The position numbers and the translations under genes were made by a program. Source: DATARR01 sp036376245 (GTDB taxonomy: Bacteria; Acidobacteriota; Thermoanaerobaculia; Multivoradales; UBA5704). From it: DNA of 64,000 nucleotides. Below are positions 17,071 to 28,020 of the stretch, in pieces. Below the pieces are notes generated by a model. The model made no database searches, was not told the origin of the DNA, and saw nothing but the letters and a program-made list of their open reading frames with translations. Position 1 is the first letter of the stretch. Every line of letters starts with the position of its first letter. The DNA is taken from NCBI GenBank assembly GCA_036376245.1, contig DASVAS010000023.1, positions 186,001 to 250,000 on the forward strand, in the 5' to 3' direction.

Positions 17071-18105
17071 GTGCTCACCAGCGACTTCGACTATCACCTC
17101 CCGCCCGAGCGGATCGCCCAGGAGGCCGCCCCCCGGGGAGAGAGCCGCCTCCTGGTGCTGGACCGCGAGGGTCCGGACCGCCACGCCCGGATCCGCGACC
17201 TGCCGCGCCTGCTGCGGCCCGGCGACCTGCTGGTGCTGAACGACACCCGGGTGATCCCGGCGCGGCTTTTCGGTCATCGCCCGAGCGGCGGCAGGATGGA
17301 GGTCCTGCTGATCGAGCGCCGGGGCGAGCGGGAGTGGGACGCCCTGGTGAAGCCGGGCCGCCGGGCGCAGCCCGGGACCCGGATCGATTTCGCGGACGGC
17401 CTGGCCGCGGAGGTGGTGGACAAGCGGGAGGACGGCCGCCACCTCCTCCGCTTCTCCGAGCCGGTGGAGCCCCACCTCGACCGGCTGGGGCATATCCCGC
17501 TGCCGCCGTACATCCACCGGCCGGACACTCCCGCGGACCGCGAGCGGTACCAGACCATCTACGCCCGCCATCCCGGGTCCGTGGCCGCGCCGACCGCGGG
17601 CCTGCACTTCACGGAGGAGCTGCTGCGGGAGATCGAGGCCGCGGGAATCGGGATCGCCCGGGTGACGCTCCACGTGGGGGTCGGCACCTTCAAGCCGGTG
17701 TCCGCCGAAAAGATCGAGGAGCACCGGATGGAGTCCGAGCGCTACGAGATCAGCGAGGAGACGGCCGCGGCCCTGCGCCGCGCCCGGCGCGTCGTGGCGG
17801 TCGGGACCACGGTGGTGCGGACGCTGGAGTCGGCGGCGCGTGATGGAGAGGTCCAGCCAGGAAGCGGAGCCACGGAGCTTTTCATCACCCCGGGGTTCAA
17901 CTTCCAGTTGGTGGACGCGCTCCTCACCAACTTCCACCTCCCCCGCTCCACGCTGCTGATGCTGGTCTCCGCCTTCGCCGGACGGGAGAGGGTGCTGGCC
18001 GCCTACGAGGAGGCGATCCGGGAGGGATACCGGTTCTACTCCTACGGCGACGCCATGCTGGTGGAGCGCCGGGCGATGCGGGAGGCCAGCACGGCCGCGC
18101 CGTAG
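17071..18105 (+). CDS. queA: S-adenosylmethionine:tRNA ribosyltransferase-isomerase
   Basis: Makes epoxyqueuosine in tRNA by transferring the ribosyl part of SAM to preQ1-modified tRNA. It is 344 residues with the family blocks FDYHLPPERIAQ, LVLNDTRVIPARLFG, PPYI...RYQTIYA, SVAAPTAGLHFT, HVGVGTFKPV, and NFHLPRSTLLMLVSAFAG near the C-terminus, ending YGDAMLV plus a 14-residue tail. A GTG start lies three bases after the MFS stop. The tail region overlaps the convergent larB gene by 64 bases, an unusually long tail-to-tail overlap. Confidence 0.97.
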   Translation: MLTSDFDYHLPPERIAQEAAPRGESRLLVLDREGPDRHARIRDLPRLLRPGDLLVLNDTRVIPARLFGHRPSGGRMEVLLIERRGEREWDALVKPGRRAQPGTRIDFADGLAAEVVDKREDGRHLLRFSEPVEPHLDRLGHIPLPPYIHRPDTPADRERYQTIYARHPGSVAAPTAGLHFTEELLREIEAAGIGIARVTLHVGVGTFKPVSAEKIEEHRMESERYEISEETAAALRRARRVVAVGTTVVRTLESAARDGEVQPGSGATELFITPGFNFQLVDALLTNFHLPRSTLLMLVSAFAGRERVLAAYEEAIREGYRFYSYGDAMLVERRAMREASTAAP

Positions 18106-18803
18106 CCGTTGTCGATGTTCACGACCCCGATTCCCGGGGCGCAGCCGTTGAGCATGGTCAGGAGGGCGGCGAGGCCGCCGAAGCTCGCGCCGTAGCCGAC
18201 GCTGGTGGGCACCGCCACCACCGGGGCCGGAACGAGGCTGGCGACGACCGTGGGGAGAGCGCCGTCCATGCCGGCGACGGCGACCACCACGTCGGCCTTG
18301 CGGATCGCCGGGAGGTTCCCCAACAGACGGTGCAGCCCCGCGATCCCCACGTCGTAGCACCGCTCCACCTCGTGTCCGAACCAGGCCGCGCAGACCGCCG
18401 CCTCCTCGGCGACCCCGAGGTCCGAAGTCCCCGCGGCGAGGACCGTGATGGCGCCGGGCAACGGATCTCCCTGCCCATAGGTGAGGATGCGAGCCCGCTC
18501 GTGGTAGACCGCTTCGGGAAAGGCCGCGCTCAGCTCCGCCGCCGACTCGGGACGGACCCGGGTCAGCAGGGCGCGGCCGTGGGCCTTCACCATGCGCTCC
18601 AGGATCGCCAGCAGGTCCTCGCTCCGCTTCCCTTCGGCGTAGACCGCCTCGGGCAGGCCGTTGCGCAACTCGCGGTGGAAGTCCAGCTTGGCGAAGCCGA
18701 GGTCGGCGTAGGGGAGCTCCGCGAGGTCGTGGAGCGCCTGCTCGGGAGACCGTTCCCCAGCCGCCACCGCTTCCAGGAGCTTTCTGAGCTGATCCGGGTT
18801 CAC
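18042..18803 (-). CDS. larB: Nickel-pincer cofactor biosynthesis protein LarB
   Basis: A PurE-like carboxylase/hydrolase that, in the lactate racemase system, carboxylates nicotinic acid adenine dinucleotide and releases AMP. The N-terminal helical part (LRKLLEAVAAGERSPEQALHDL) and the PurE-like core (VLAAGTSDLGVAEEAA, CYDVGIAGLHRLL, VAGMDGALPTVVASLV, VPTSVGYGASFGG, NIDNGYGAAVLA) match LarB over the usual 250 residues. A GTG start overlaps the larE stop (GTGA). LarC and a LarA-type racemase are not in the window. Confidence 0.95.
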   Translation of the reverse strand: MNPDQLRKLLEAVAAGERSPEQALHDLAELPYADLGFAKLDFHRELRNGLPEAVYAEGKRSEDLLAILERMVKAHGRALLTRVRPESAAELSAAFPEAVYHERARILTYGQGDPLPGAITVLAAGTSDLGVAEEAAVCAAWFGHEVERCYDVGIAGLHRLLGNLPAIRKADVVVAVAGMDGALPTVVASLVPAPVVAVPTSVGYGASFGGLAALLTMLNGCAPGIGVVNIDNGYGAAVLASRIARRSTSMASP

Positions 18804-19615
18804 GGCACCGCGTTCGCGCCGCCGCGGCGATAGCCCAGCGGGTCATAGGCCACGCGCTGGAAGCCCAGGGAGCGCAGGCGCGGCTCGAGGTCGTTCCAGA
18901 TCTCTTCCAGGCGCGGCACCTCGTCCGGGCCGACCTCGACGCGCGCGGCCCCCTCGTCGTGGCGCACGCGCACGACCCGGAAGCCGGCCTCGGCCAGGAC
19001 ATCCTCGGCGGCCTCGATCCGGCGCAGCTTGCCCAGGGTGACGACCTGTCCGTGCGGGATGCGCGAGGAGAGGCAGGCGTTGGCGGGGCGGTCCCACACC
19101 GAGAGTCCCAGCGAGCGGGCGACGGCGCGGGTCGCCTCCTTGTCCACGCCATGGGCGAGAAGGGGCGAGTAGACCCCGCGCTCCCGTACCGCCTTCAGCC
19201 CGGGCCGGTCCGGGCCGGGATCGGAGGCGTTGGTGCCGTCGCAGACCACCGCGTATCCCCGCTCGGCGGCGAGGCGGACCATCGTGCCCATCCGCATCCC
19301 TTGGCAGACGTAGCACCGGTAGCTCGGGTTGGCCACGAACTCGGGATCGTCCAGCTCGCTGTAGGTGACGATCTCGTGCCGGATGCCGATCTCCGCGGCG
19401 ATCCGCCGGGCATGGTCCAGCTCCGCCCCCGCCAGGGTCTCCGCCGCGGCGGTGACCGCGAGGCTTCGCTCGCCCAGAGCCCGGTAGGCCAGCGCCGCGA
19501 CGACAGCCGAGTCCACGCCGCCCGAGTAGGCGACGAGGACCGAGCCGCGGCTGGAGAGGTCGGCAACTATGGAATCGATATGCGCGGCGTCAGACATCGC
19601 GCCGGATCGTAGCAT
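18800..19615 (-). CDS. larE: ATP-dependent sacrificial sulfur transferase LarE
   Basis: A PP-loop ATPase that inserts sulfur into the LarB product on the route to the nickel-pincer nucleotide. The PP-loop SGGVDSAVVA lies near residue 32. The family segment CDGTNASD and the Cys-containing NACLSSRIPHG are present. A further pair, RCYVCQ, means that three conserved-looking cysteines exist. LarE proteins with three cysteines can hold a [4Fe-4S] cluster and act catalytically instead of sacrificing one Cys; which type this is remains inference. A downstream ATG (MSDAAH) could be the true start. Confidence 0.94.
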   Translation of the reverse strand: MLRSGAMSDAAHIDSIVADLSSRGSVLVAYSGGVDSAVVAALAYRALGERSLAVTAAAETLAGAELDHARRIAAEIGIRHEIVTYSELDDPEFVANPSYRCYVCQGMRMGTMVRLAAERGYAVVCDGTNASDPGPDRPGLKAVRERGVYSPLLAHGVDKEATRAVARSLGLSVWDRPANACLSSRIPHGQVVTLGKLRRIEAAEDVLAEAGFRVVRVRHDEGAARVEVGPDEVPRLEEIWNDLEPRLRSLGFQRVAYDPLGYRRGGANAVP

Positions 19616-19630
19616 GGGCTACTCAGCGGA

Positions 19631-20626
19631 TCAGCCAAGTCCCATGTCCGCCAAGGAGGGGGCGGTCATGACCTTGTCAGCGATCTTCTCCAACTCCCGT
19701 ATGGAGGAAATCGCGTCAATCTGCGCCTTCACGTGCTTCGGGACTTTGCCGAAGCGCCGTTCTATCAGCCGCAGGACGATCCGCCTGGATCCTTTGAGCC
19801 CTTCTTCGCGGCCCTCTCTCTGACCTTCCCGGCGGGCCCGGTCCTGCCACTCCCTGAGGGTTTCTTCCAGCATCGGGACCTCCTCCAGATCCTCAATCAA
19901 GGGAATTGTAGCGCCACGAAACGTGCGTCGGACCACCCGAACCACCCAGGCAGTGAAGACTCGCCTCAGATCACCCGGCGGGAGCCATTGGGCCAGATTG
20001 CGAGCGACCTCGGAGAAGTGCTCAGGGTCGATGCTGGTCTCCAGGCGAGCCAGAGCGGCCACCAGGTTCCGCGCCTGGTCTCTCTCCTCTGGGCTCAGGC
20101 GGTTCTCGTCGATCAAGACGTAGTCGAGCCGTGGAAGCCACCTGCGCAAGGAGCCCGGGACGGGGGTGAAGAGCGACTCAAGATCCAGAGGCACCTTCCA
20201 GGGACGCTTACCGCTGTAGAAGAGGATGGGAAGGATCGGTGGAAGCTTGTCGGAGGCTCCCAGCTTCAGAGTGCGGATCAGCAGCTGAAGGAGCAGGCCC
20301 ACATAAACCAGCATTCGGACAGGCATGAAGGGATCTGGAGCCGCCTGGAACTCCAGCAGCAGGTACACATAGAACCACCCCTCTTCTCCATCCCCCTCCC
20401 AGCGGACCCGCCAGATCAGATCGTTGTGCCGATCCTTCAGATCCTCGCTGACGAAGCTTCCGCTCACCCGCTCCAGGGTCTTGAAGTCCAGCCGCGACAC
20501 CCAATCCTCGTGGATGAACCCCCGGATGAGATCCTCGATCATCTGAGGGTAGGAAAACAGCAGCCTGTGACCCGAGTCGTCCCCTGACATCCGCCCTCCG
20601 TTTTTCACGAAAGGCTCCTTATACAT
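19631..20626 (-). CDS. Rpn family PD-(D/E)XK nuclease / transposase-like protein
   Basis: A 331-residue protein of the Rpn/YhgA-like family (recombination-promoting nuclease, formerly annotated as putative transposase). The nuclease core is visible: LKDRHNDLIWRVRW, then YVYLLLEFQ, giving the D...ExQ metal-site pattern, followed by LLLQLLIRTLK and LPPILPILFYSG. The C-terminus is charged and helical, with REWQDRARREGQREGREEG typical of these proteins. It stands alone with no inverted repeats or duplicated target visible. The family is patchily distributed and often mobile. Confidence 0.88.
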   Translation of the reverse strand: MYKEPFVKNGGRMSGDDSGHRLLFSYPQMIEDLIRGFIHEDWVSRLDFKTLERVSGSFVSEDLKDRHNDLIWRVRWEGDGEEGWFYVYLLLEFQAAPDPFMPVRMLVYVGLLLQLLIRTLKLGASDKLPPILPILFYSGKRPWKVPLDLESLFTPVPGSLRRWLPRLDYVLIDENRLSPEERDQARNLVAALARLETSIDPEHFSEVARNLAQWLPPGDLRRVFTAWVVRVVRRTFRGATIPLIEDLEEVPMLEETLREWQDRARREGQREGREEGLKGSRRIVLRLIERRFGKVPKHVKAQIDAISSIRELEKIADKVMTAPSLADMGLG

Positions 20627-20648
20627 CAGAAAACGGAAAAAAGTACTC

Positions 20649-21047
20649 CTACCGTAGCGGCCGGGGAAACTTCATGGTCACCGGAACCAGGAACAGAATG
20701 CTGAACACCACGAAGGCGTAAAGGGGGACGAAGGGCGCGGCGCGCTGATCGGCCCAGGGCGCCATCGAGCGCAGGACGCCCAGGATGGCCGGGGGACCCA
20801 GGTAGTAGATCAGGAGGAACCGCCGGCGGACCGGGGCGGGAAGGCCGTAGGTCCGCCGGAAGTAGAGGATTCCGAAGCCCCATCCCAGCCCCACCGCCAC
20901 CGCGTAGTAGTTATACAGCGACAACGGCAGGCTGCCGGCGAGCGACAGGATCCGGGTGAAGCTCAGCAGGCTCATCGCCCAGCACGCCAGGAACAGACCG
21001 AGGAGGATGACCTCCCGGCGCATGAGCTCCCGGGAGGGTTCCTTCAC
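20649..21047 (-). CDS. Hypothetical integral membrane protein
   Basis: A 132-residue protein with about four hydrophobic spans: near residues 13-32, 40-60 (LYNYYAVAVGLGWGFGILYF), 76-92 and 104-124. Charged loops have RRTYGLPAPVRRR on what is probably the inside. No family was recognised. It starts 10 bases after the gcvP stop on the same strand, so it could be the last cistron of the glycine cleavage operon, though nothing in its sequence ties it to glycine metabolism. Confidence 0.6.
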   Translation of the reverse strand: MKEPSRELMRREVILLGLFLACWAMSLLSFTRILSLAGSLPLSLYNYYAVAVGLGWGFGILYFRRTYGLPAPVRRRFLLIYYLGPPAILGVLRSMAPWADQRAAPFVPLYAFVVFSILFLVPVTMKFPRPLR

Positions 21048-21056
21048 CAGCCTTCC

Positions 21057-24015
<2,959 letters not shown>

Positions 24016-24029
<14 letters not shown>

Positions 24030-24402
24030 TCTGGACGTACTCCTCGTAGGCCTCGGCGCTCATCAGGCTCTTCAGATCGGCCGCCGAGGAAAAGCGGATC
24101 TTGATCAGCCAGCCTTCGTGATGGGGATCTTCGTTGAGCAGCTCGGGATCGTCGACCACGGCGTCATTGACCTCGACGACCTCCCCGGCCACCGGCGTAT
24201 AGACCTCGGCGACGGCCTTGACGGACTCGATGGTGCCGAGCTCGTCGTTGGCGTCGAACACCTGGCCCACTTCCGGCAGCTCTACGAAGACGACCTCACC
24301 CAGCTCCTGCTGGGCAAACTCGGTGATGCCGAGCACGCACTGGTCCTCCTCGACGCGGACCCACTCGTGCTCCCTGGAATAGAGATAGTCGCGCGGATAC
24401 AT
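24016..24402 (-). CDS. gcvH: Glycine cleavage system H-protein
   Basis: Lipoylated shuttle of the glycine cleavage system, 128 residues. The hybrid barrel begins YSREHEWVRVEED, and the lipoyl-lysine motif GTIESVKAVAEVY places the modified lysine at residue 62. The C-terminal GWLIKIRFSS is also typical. The ATG lies 11 bases downstream of GGAGGG. Its end overlaps the gcvP start, so translation is probably coupled. Confidence 0.98.
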
Positions 24403-24452
24403 TGCCTCTTGCACCCTCCGTTTTTGGATGGTTATACACCAAAAGTCACGGC

Positions 24453-25544
24453 CTAGCGGGGACGGCGGTAGAACGGGGTCTCCACCACCACCGCGGGGAT
24501 CTGCTTGCCTCGCACGTCGAGCGTCAGGGAGGTCCCCGGCGACGCCATCGCCGGAGGCACGTACGCCAGCCCCAGCGCCTTCTCGAAGGTCGGGCTCCAG
24601 GTGCCGCTGGTCACCGCGCCCACCGCGCCGCCGTCCGAGACAACTCCATGACCCTGGCGCGCGATTCCCCGCCCTTGCACCTCGAAACCCACGAGCTTCC
24701 TGGGGATGCCCCGCTCCTTCTGGGCGAGCAGGGCGTCGCGGCCGAGGAAGTCCCCCTTGTCCAGCTTCACCACCCATCCGAGGCCGGCCTCGAACGGCGT
24801 GGTCGTCTCGTCGATCTCATGACCGTACAGGGCCATGGCGGCCTCCAGACGGAGGGTGTCGCGGGCTCCCAGGCCGGCGGGGACCGCCCCGGCTTCCACC
24901 AGCTTGCGCCAGACGCCCGGCGCGTCCTCCGGGGAGAGATAGAGCTCGACGCCGTCCTCGCCCGTGTAGCCGGTGCGGGAGATGATGGCCGGCGCGCCGG
25001 CCACCGTCCCCTGGAGGAAGCCGTAGTACTTCAGGCCGGCCGCCTCCGGCGGGACGAACGGCGCCAGGATCTCCAGCGCCTTCGGGCCCTGGAGGGCCAG
25101 CAGGGCGTAGCGGTCGCTCTCATTGACCACCTCCACGTCCCCCTCGGCCCGCGACGCGATCCACTCGAAGTCGCGGTCGGCGTTGGAGGCGTTGACCACC
25201 ACCATGAAGTCCTGCGGGCCGAGCTTGTAGACCAGCACGTCGTCGATGTAGGTGCCGCGGTCGGTGAGGAGGCCGCTGTAGTGCGCGCGCCCGGCGGCGA
25301 GCTTGCTGACGTCGTTGGGGGTGAGCCGCTGCAGAAACGCCTCGGCGGCGGCTCCCCGCACCCGGACCTCTCCCATGTGGGAGACGTCGAACAGGCCGGC
25401 GGCGGTGCGCACCGCCCGATGCTCCTCCATGACGCCCGCGTACTGGACCGGCATGTCCCAGCCGGCGAACTCCACCATGCGCGCTCCGGCTTCCAGATGG
25501 CAGGCATGGAGCGGCGTCCGTCTCAGGGTCTGAGCTTCCTGCAT
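24453..25544 (-). CDS. gcvT: Aminomethyltransferase, glycine cleavage T-protein
   Basis: Folate-dependent enzyme that releases ammonia from the aminomethyl-lipoyl H-protein and forms methylene-tetrahydrofolate. It is 363 residues with family blocks MVEFAGWDMPVQYAG, LFDVSHMGEVRVRG, TPNDVSKL, GYTGEDGVELY and LGARDTLRLEAAMALYGHEI. It is first of the gcvT-gcvH-gcvP operon, with GGAGGA eight bases before the ATG. I looked for a glycine riboswitch in the 175-base upstream gap and did not see one. Confidence 0.97.
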   Translation of the reverse strand: MQEAQTLRRTPLHACHLEAGARMVEFAGWDMPVQYAGVMEEHRAVRTAAGLFDVSHMGEVRVRGAAAEAFLQRLTPNDVSKLAAGRAHYSGLLTDRGTYIDDVLVYKLGPQDFMVVVNASNADRDFEWIASRAEGDVEVVNESDRYALLALQGPKALEILAPFVPPEAAGLKYYGFLQGTVAGAPAIISRTGYTGEDGVELYLSPEDAPGVWRKLVEAGAVPAGLGARDTLRLEAAMALYGHEIDETTTPFEAGLGWVVKLDKGDFLGRDALLAQKERGIPRKLVGFEVQGRGIARQGHGVVSDGGAVGAVTSGTWSPTFEKALGLAYVPPAMASPGTSLTLDVRGKQIPAVVVETPFYRRPR

Positions 25545-25720
25545 TGGGTTCCGTCCTCCCCGGCGGCGGCCGTGTCCTGTGGGTTTCCCGCACCGGCGGG
25601 CAACAAAACGCTATCACGGGCCGCAGGAAATTCCTCCCTCGCGGGTTCCTGGGACGTAGAGAGACGTAGAGAATGGAACCGCGGGCCGGCAGGCCCGTTC
25701 GCGAAAGGAGAGCCGATCCC

Positions 25721-26167
25721 ATGCAGATCCGCAAGCCGACCCTGGCCCTGACCGCCTTCCTCGCCCTGCTCGCCCTCCCCCTCGCCGCCGAGGCGCAGGC
25801 CGGCCGCCGCGCCCCCGAGGACATCCTCCAGAACCCCCGCGCCCTGGCCCGCTACCTGAAGCTGACGCCGGCGCAGGTCGAGGCGGCCAAGAAGCTCCAG
25901 CAGGAGCTCAAGGCCGCGGTGGACCCCCTCCGCGAGGCCCAGAAGGGGCTCCGTGAAGACCTCCGGGCCGAGATCGAGGCCGCCAGCCCGAACGCCTGCG
26001 AGGTCGGCGAGGCCGCCCTGGCCCTGCACGCCAACCGGGAGCAGATCCGCGCCGAAGTCGAGGAGTTCGACGACAAGTTCTCGGCCCTCCTCACCCCCGA
26101 GCAGCTCGCCCGCTACGAGGCCCTGAAGGAGGCCGCGCGGCATCTCCGGGGCGGGGACGACGAGTAG
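25721..26167 (+). CDS. Secreted Spy/CpxP-like helical protein
   Basis: A 148-residue protein with a Sec signal peptide (MQIRKPTLALTAFLALLALPLAAEAQA). The mature part is helical and charged: LTPAQVEAAKKLQQELKAAVDPLREAQ, then LLTPEQLARYEALKE. The LTPAQ/LTPEQ pattern is that of the Spy/CpxP (LTXXQ) group of periplasmic chaperone-like stress proteins. The ATG was chosen because AAAGGAG stands upstream and the signal peptide begins there. It is divergent from gcvT. The assignment rests on pattern, not on strong identity. Confidence 0.7.
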   Translation: MQIRKPTLALTAFLALLALPLAAEAQAGRRAPEDILQNPRALARYLKLTPAQVEAAKKLQQELKAAVDPLREAQKGLREDLRAEIEAASPNACEVGEAALALHANREQIRAEVEEFDDKFSALLTPEQLARYEALKEAARHLRGGDDE

Positions 26168-26188
26168 CCGGATCTTTGAGACAGCCCC

Positions 26189-26254
26189 GCGACTGTCACA
26201 GAGTCGCCTTGGCGGGTGCCTCAGAGCGCGATATCTTTCGCCTCTGAGGTGCCC
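26189..26254 (+). promoter_or_regulatory. Two consecutive hairpins upstream of sixA; the second covers its ribosome-binding site
   Basis: The first hairpin has arms GCGACT/AGTCGC (26189-26194 and 26202-26207). The second pairs 26214-26226 with 26242-26254 over 13 positions (two G-U), plus an inner GCGA/TCGC stem and the loop TATCTT. The only ribosome-site candidate for sixA, GAGGTG, is in its right arm, five to ten bases before the ATG. This could hide the site, for example as a thermosensor-like element, or be a terminator remnant. There is no U-tract. Confidence 0.5.
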
Positions 26255-26258
26255 CGCG

Positions 26259-26762
26259 ATGAAGCTTCTCCTCATCCGTCACGCCATCGCCGAAGAGCGC
26301 GAAGACTTCGCCAGGACCGGCAAGGACGACCGCCTGCGGCCTTTGACCGACGAAGGCCGCAAGAAAATGAAGCAGGCCGCCAAGGGGCTGCGGGAGATCG
26401 TCCCCGAGATCGACCTCCTGGCCACCAGCCCTCTGACCCGGGCCGCGCAGACGGGCGCCATCGTCGACTCCACCTACGGCGGCCTGAAAGAGGTGGAGAT
26501 CGAAGAGCTCGCCCCCGGGGCCACGCCCAACGACTTCCTCCGCTGGCTGCGCAAGCAGAAGGGCGGGACCATCGCCGCCGTGGGGCACGAGCCGAGCATC
26601 AGCCTGCTGCTCTCCTGGCTCCTGACCGGGACCGAGCGGCGGATCTACTCCTTCCGCAAGGGAGGCGCCTGCCTCCTGGAGCTTCCCGACGAGGTGGGCG
26701 CCGGCACGGCGACCCTGCTGTGGGCGCTGACGCCGGCCCAGCTCCGCGCCCTCGCCGGCTGA
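26259..26762 (+). CDS. sixA: Phosphohistidine phosphatase SixA
   Basis: A histidine phosphatase-superfamily enzyme, 167 residues. The catalytic motif is at the very N-terminus (LLIRHAIAEE, the RHxxA form typical of SixA). ATSPLTRAAQT and the second histidine in VGHEPSISLLLSWL complete the active site. SixA enzymes remove phosphate from phosphohistidine on phosphorelay or PTS proteins. It is followed seven bases later by a CHAD-domain gene, a pairing seen in many bacteria. The upstream hairpin overlaps its ribosome-binding site. Confidence 0.93.
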   Translation: MKLLLIRHAIAEEREDFARTGKDDRLRPLTDEGRKKMKQAAKGLREIVPEIDLLATSPLTRAAQTGAIVDSTYGGLKEVEIEELAPGATPNDFLRWLRKQKGGTIAAVGHEPSISLLLSWLLTGTERRIYSFRKGGACLLELPDEVGAGTATLLWALTPAQLRALAG

Positions 26763-26769
26763 CCGTCCG

Positions 26770-27783
26770 ATGAACGCCCCTCTCCTCGCCCGCTCCCCCG
26801 AAGAAGGGGCCCGGCTCCTGGCCCTCTCCTTCCTCGACCAGGCCCGGGACGCCCGCCCACGGCTCGCCGATCCCGCGGACACCGAAGCGCTCCACGACTT
26901 CCGCGTCGCCCTGCGCCGCCTGCGGAGCTGCCTGCGGGCCTACCGCTCCTACCTGGACGAGAGCGTGCCCGGCAAGCTGGCGAAGAAGCTCAAGAAGCTC
27001 GCCCAGGCCACCGGCCCCGGCCGCGACACCGAAGTGCAGATCGCCTGGCTGCGCGGCCGGAGCCCCCATCTGGCCTCCACCCACCGGGCCGGCCTCGCCT
27101 GGATCCTGGCGCAACTGGAGCAGCGGATGCGGGAGGCCTACGAGGACTCCCGCGAGGAGATCGAGCGCGACTTCGACAAGCTCGAGGAGGAGCTGCGGAG
27201 CCGGCTCTCCGTCTACCACGCCGAGATCCACCTCGGCGCGGGAGCCCCCCAGTCCACCCTGGCGGACGCCACCGCCGCGATCCTCAAGACCCAGGTGGAA
27301 GAGCTCGAAAGCCATCTCGCCCGCATCGAGGACGCGGACGACGAGACCGAAGGGCACGAGGCGCGGATCAGCGCCAAGCGCGTGCGCTACCTGCTGGAGC
27401 CCTTCGTGGACGACGTCCCCGGGGCCGCCCCCGTGGTCAAGCGCTTCAAGGCTCTGCAGGACCTCCTGGGAGATCTCCACGACGCCCACGTCCTGGAATT
27501 GGAATTGGCCGGCGCCGTGGAGACCGCCGCCGCCGAGCGCGCCCGCAAGCTCCTGGACCTCACCCTCGCCGAGGCCCCGGACGACAACCTCCTGCGCGCC
27601 GAGCGCCGCCGCGCCCGGGAGTCCGGCCTGATCTCCCTGGCGCGCCTCAACCGCGCCCGCCGCGACCGCCTCTTCGAAGCCCTGGACGCCGAATGGCTGG
27701 AGGGCAAGGCCACGGACTTCCTCCGCGAGGTCGAGGACCTGGGGGAGGCGATGATGGCCGTGGCCCGCGAGGCCACCGCCTAG
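26770..27783 (+). CDS. CHAD domain-containing protein
   Basis: A 337-residue all-helical protein with the conserved histidine motif of CHAD domains (LHDFRVALRRLRSCLRAYRSYL) and a second repeat with ISAKRVRYLLEPFVD and LQDLLGDLHDAHVL. CHAD proteins bind inorganic polyphosphate through basic grooves and often localise to polyphosphate granules. The neighbouring sixA suggests a phosphate-related function, which is inference. The gene is followed by an 11-bp perfect hairpin and a 20-bp tandem repeat array before the convergent SDR gene. Confidence 0.92.
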   Translation: MNAPLLARSPEEGARLLALSFLDQARDARPRLADPADTEALHDFRVALRRLRSCLRAYRSYLDESVPGKLAKKLKKLAQATGPGRDTEVQIAWLRGRSPHLASTHRAGLAWILAQLEQRMREAYEDSREEIERDFDKLEEELRSRLSVYHAEIHLGAGAPQSTLADATAAILKTQVEELESHLARIEDADDETEGHEARISAKRVRYLLEPFVDDVPGAAPVVKRFKALQDLLGDLHDAHVLELELAGAVETAAAERARKLLDLTLAEAPDDNLLRAERRRARESGLISLARLNRARRDRLFEALDAEWLEGKATDFLREVEDLGEAMMAVAREATA

Positions 27784-27810
27784 TACTCGTCCCCGAAGCT
27801 CGTTCGGGTT

Positions 27811-27845
27811 TGAACAGCCTCACCAGCAGCGGGCGAGGCTGTTCA
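27811..27845 (+). terminator. Perfect 11-bp stem-loop after the CHAD gene
   Basis: TGAACAGCCTC (27811-27821) and GAGGCTGTTCA (27835-27845) form a perfect 11-bp stem with a 13-base loop, 27 bases after the CHAD stop. No T-tract follows, so intrinsic termination is uncertain. The right arm runs straight into the 20-bp tandem array. Confidence 0.45.
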
Positions 27846-27846
27846 G

Positions 27847-28007
27847 CCGCTGGCGACCCTCGCCCGCCGCTGGCGACCCTCGCCCGCGCCTGGCGACCCT
27901 TGATTTTCCGCGGAACACCCTCGCCCGCTGCTGGCGACCCTCATCCGCGCGTGAACACCCTCGCCCGCCGCTGGCGACCCTTATCCGCGGAAAAAACGCC
28001 CTCTCCA
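27847..28007. repeat. Degenerate 20-bp tandem repeat array
   Basis: Seven consecutive units of about 20 bp. The first two are identical (CCGCTGGCGACCCTCGCCCG). Later ones alternate TGGCGACCC and TGAACACCC cores and end in CGCCCG or ATCCG; one unit is 21 bp. A more diverged eighth unit may close the array. The period is not a multiple of three, so it is not a repeat protein. It fills the gap between convergent CHAD and SDR genes. There are no spacers, so it is not a CRISPR array. Confidence 0.75.
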
Positions 28008-28020
28008 GGGGACATGGGGG

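Noticed and set aside
25545..25720. Glycine riboswitch upstream of gcvT
   Set aside because: The gap lacks the conserved paired glycine-aptamer core motifs; nothing matched on the minus strand.
27847..28007. CRISPR array
   Set aside because: Units are directly abutting 20-mers with no unique spacers and no cas genes nearby.
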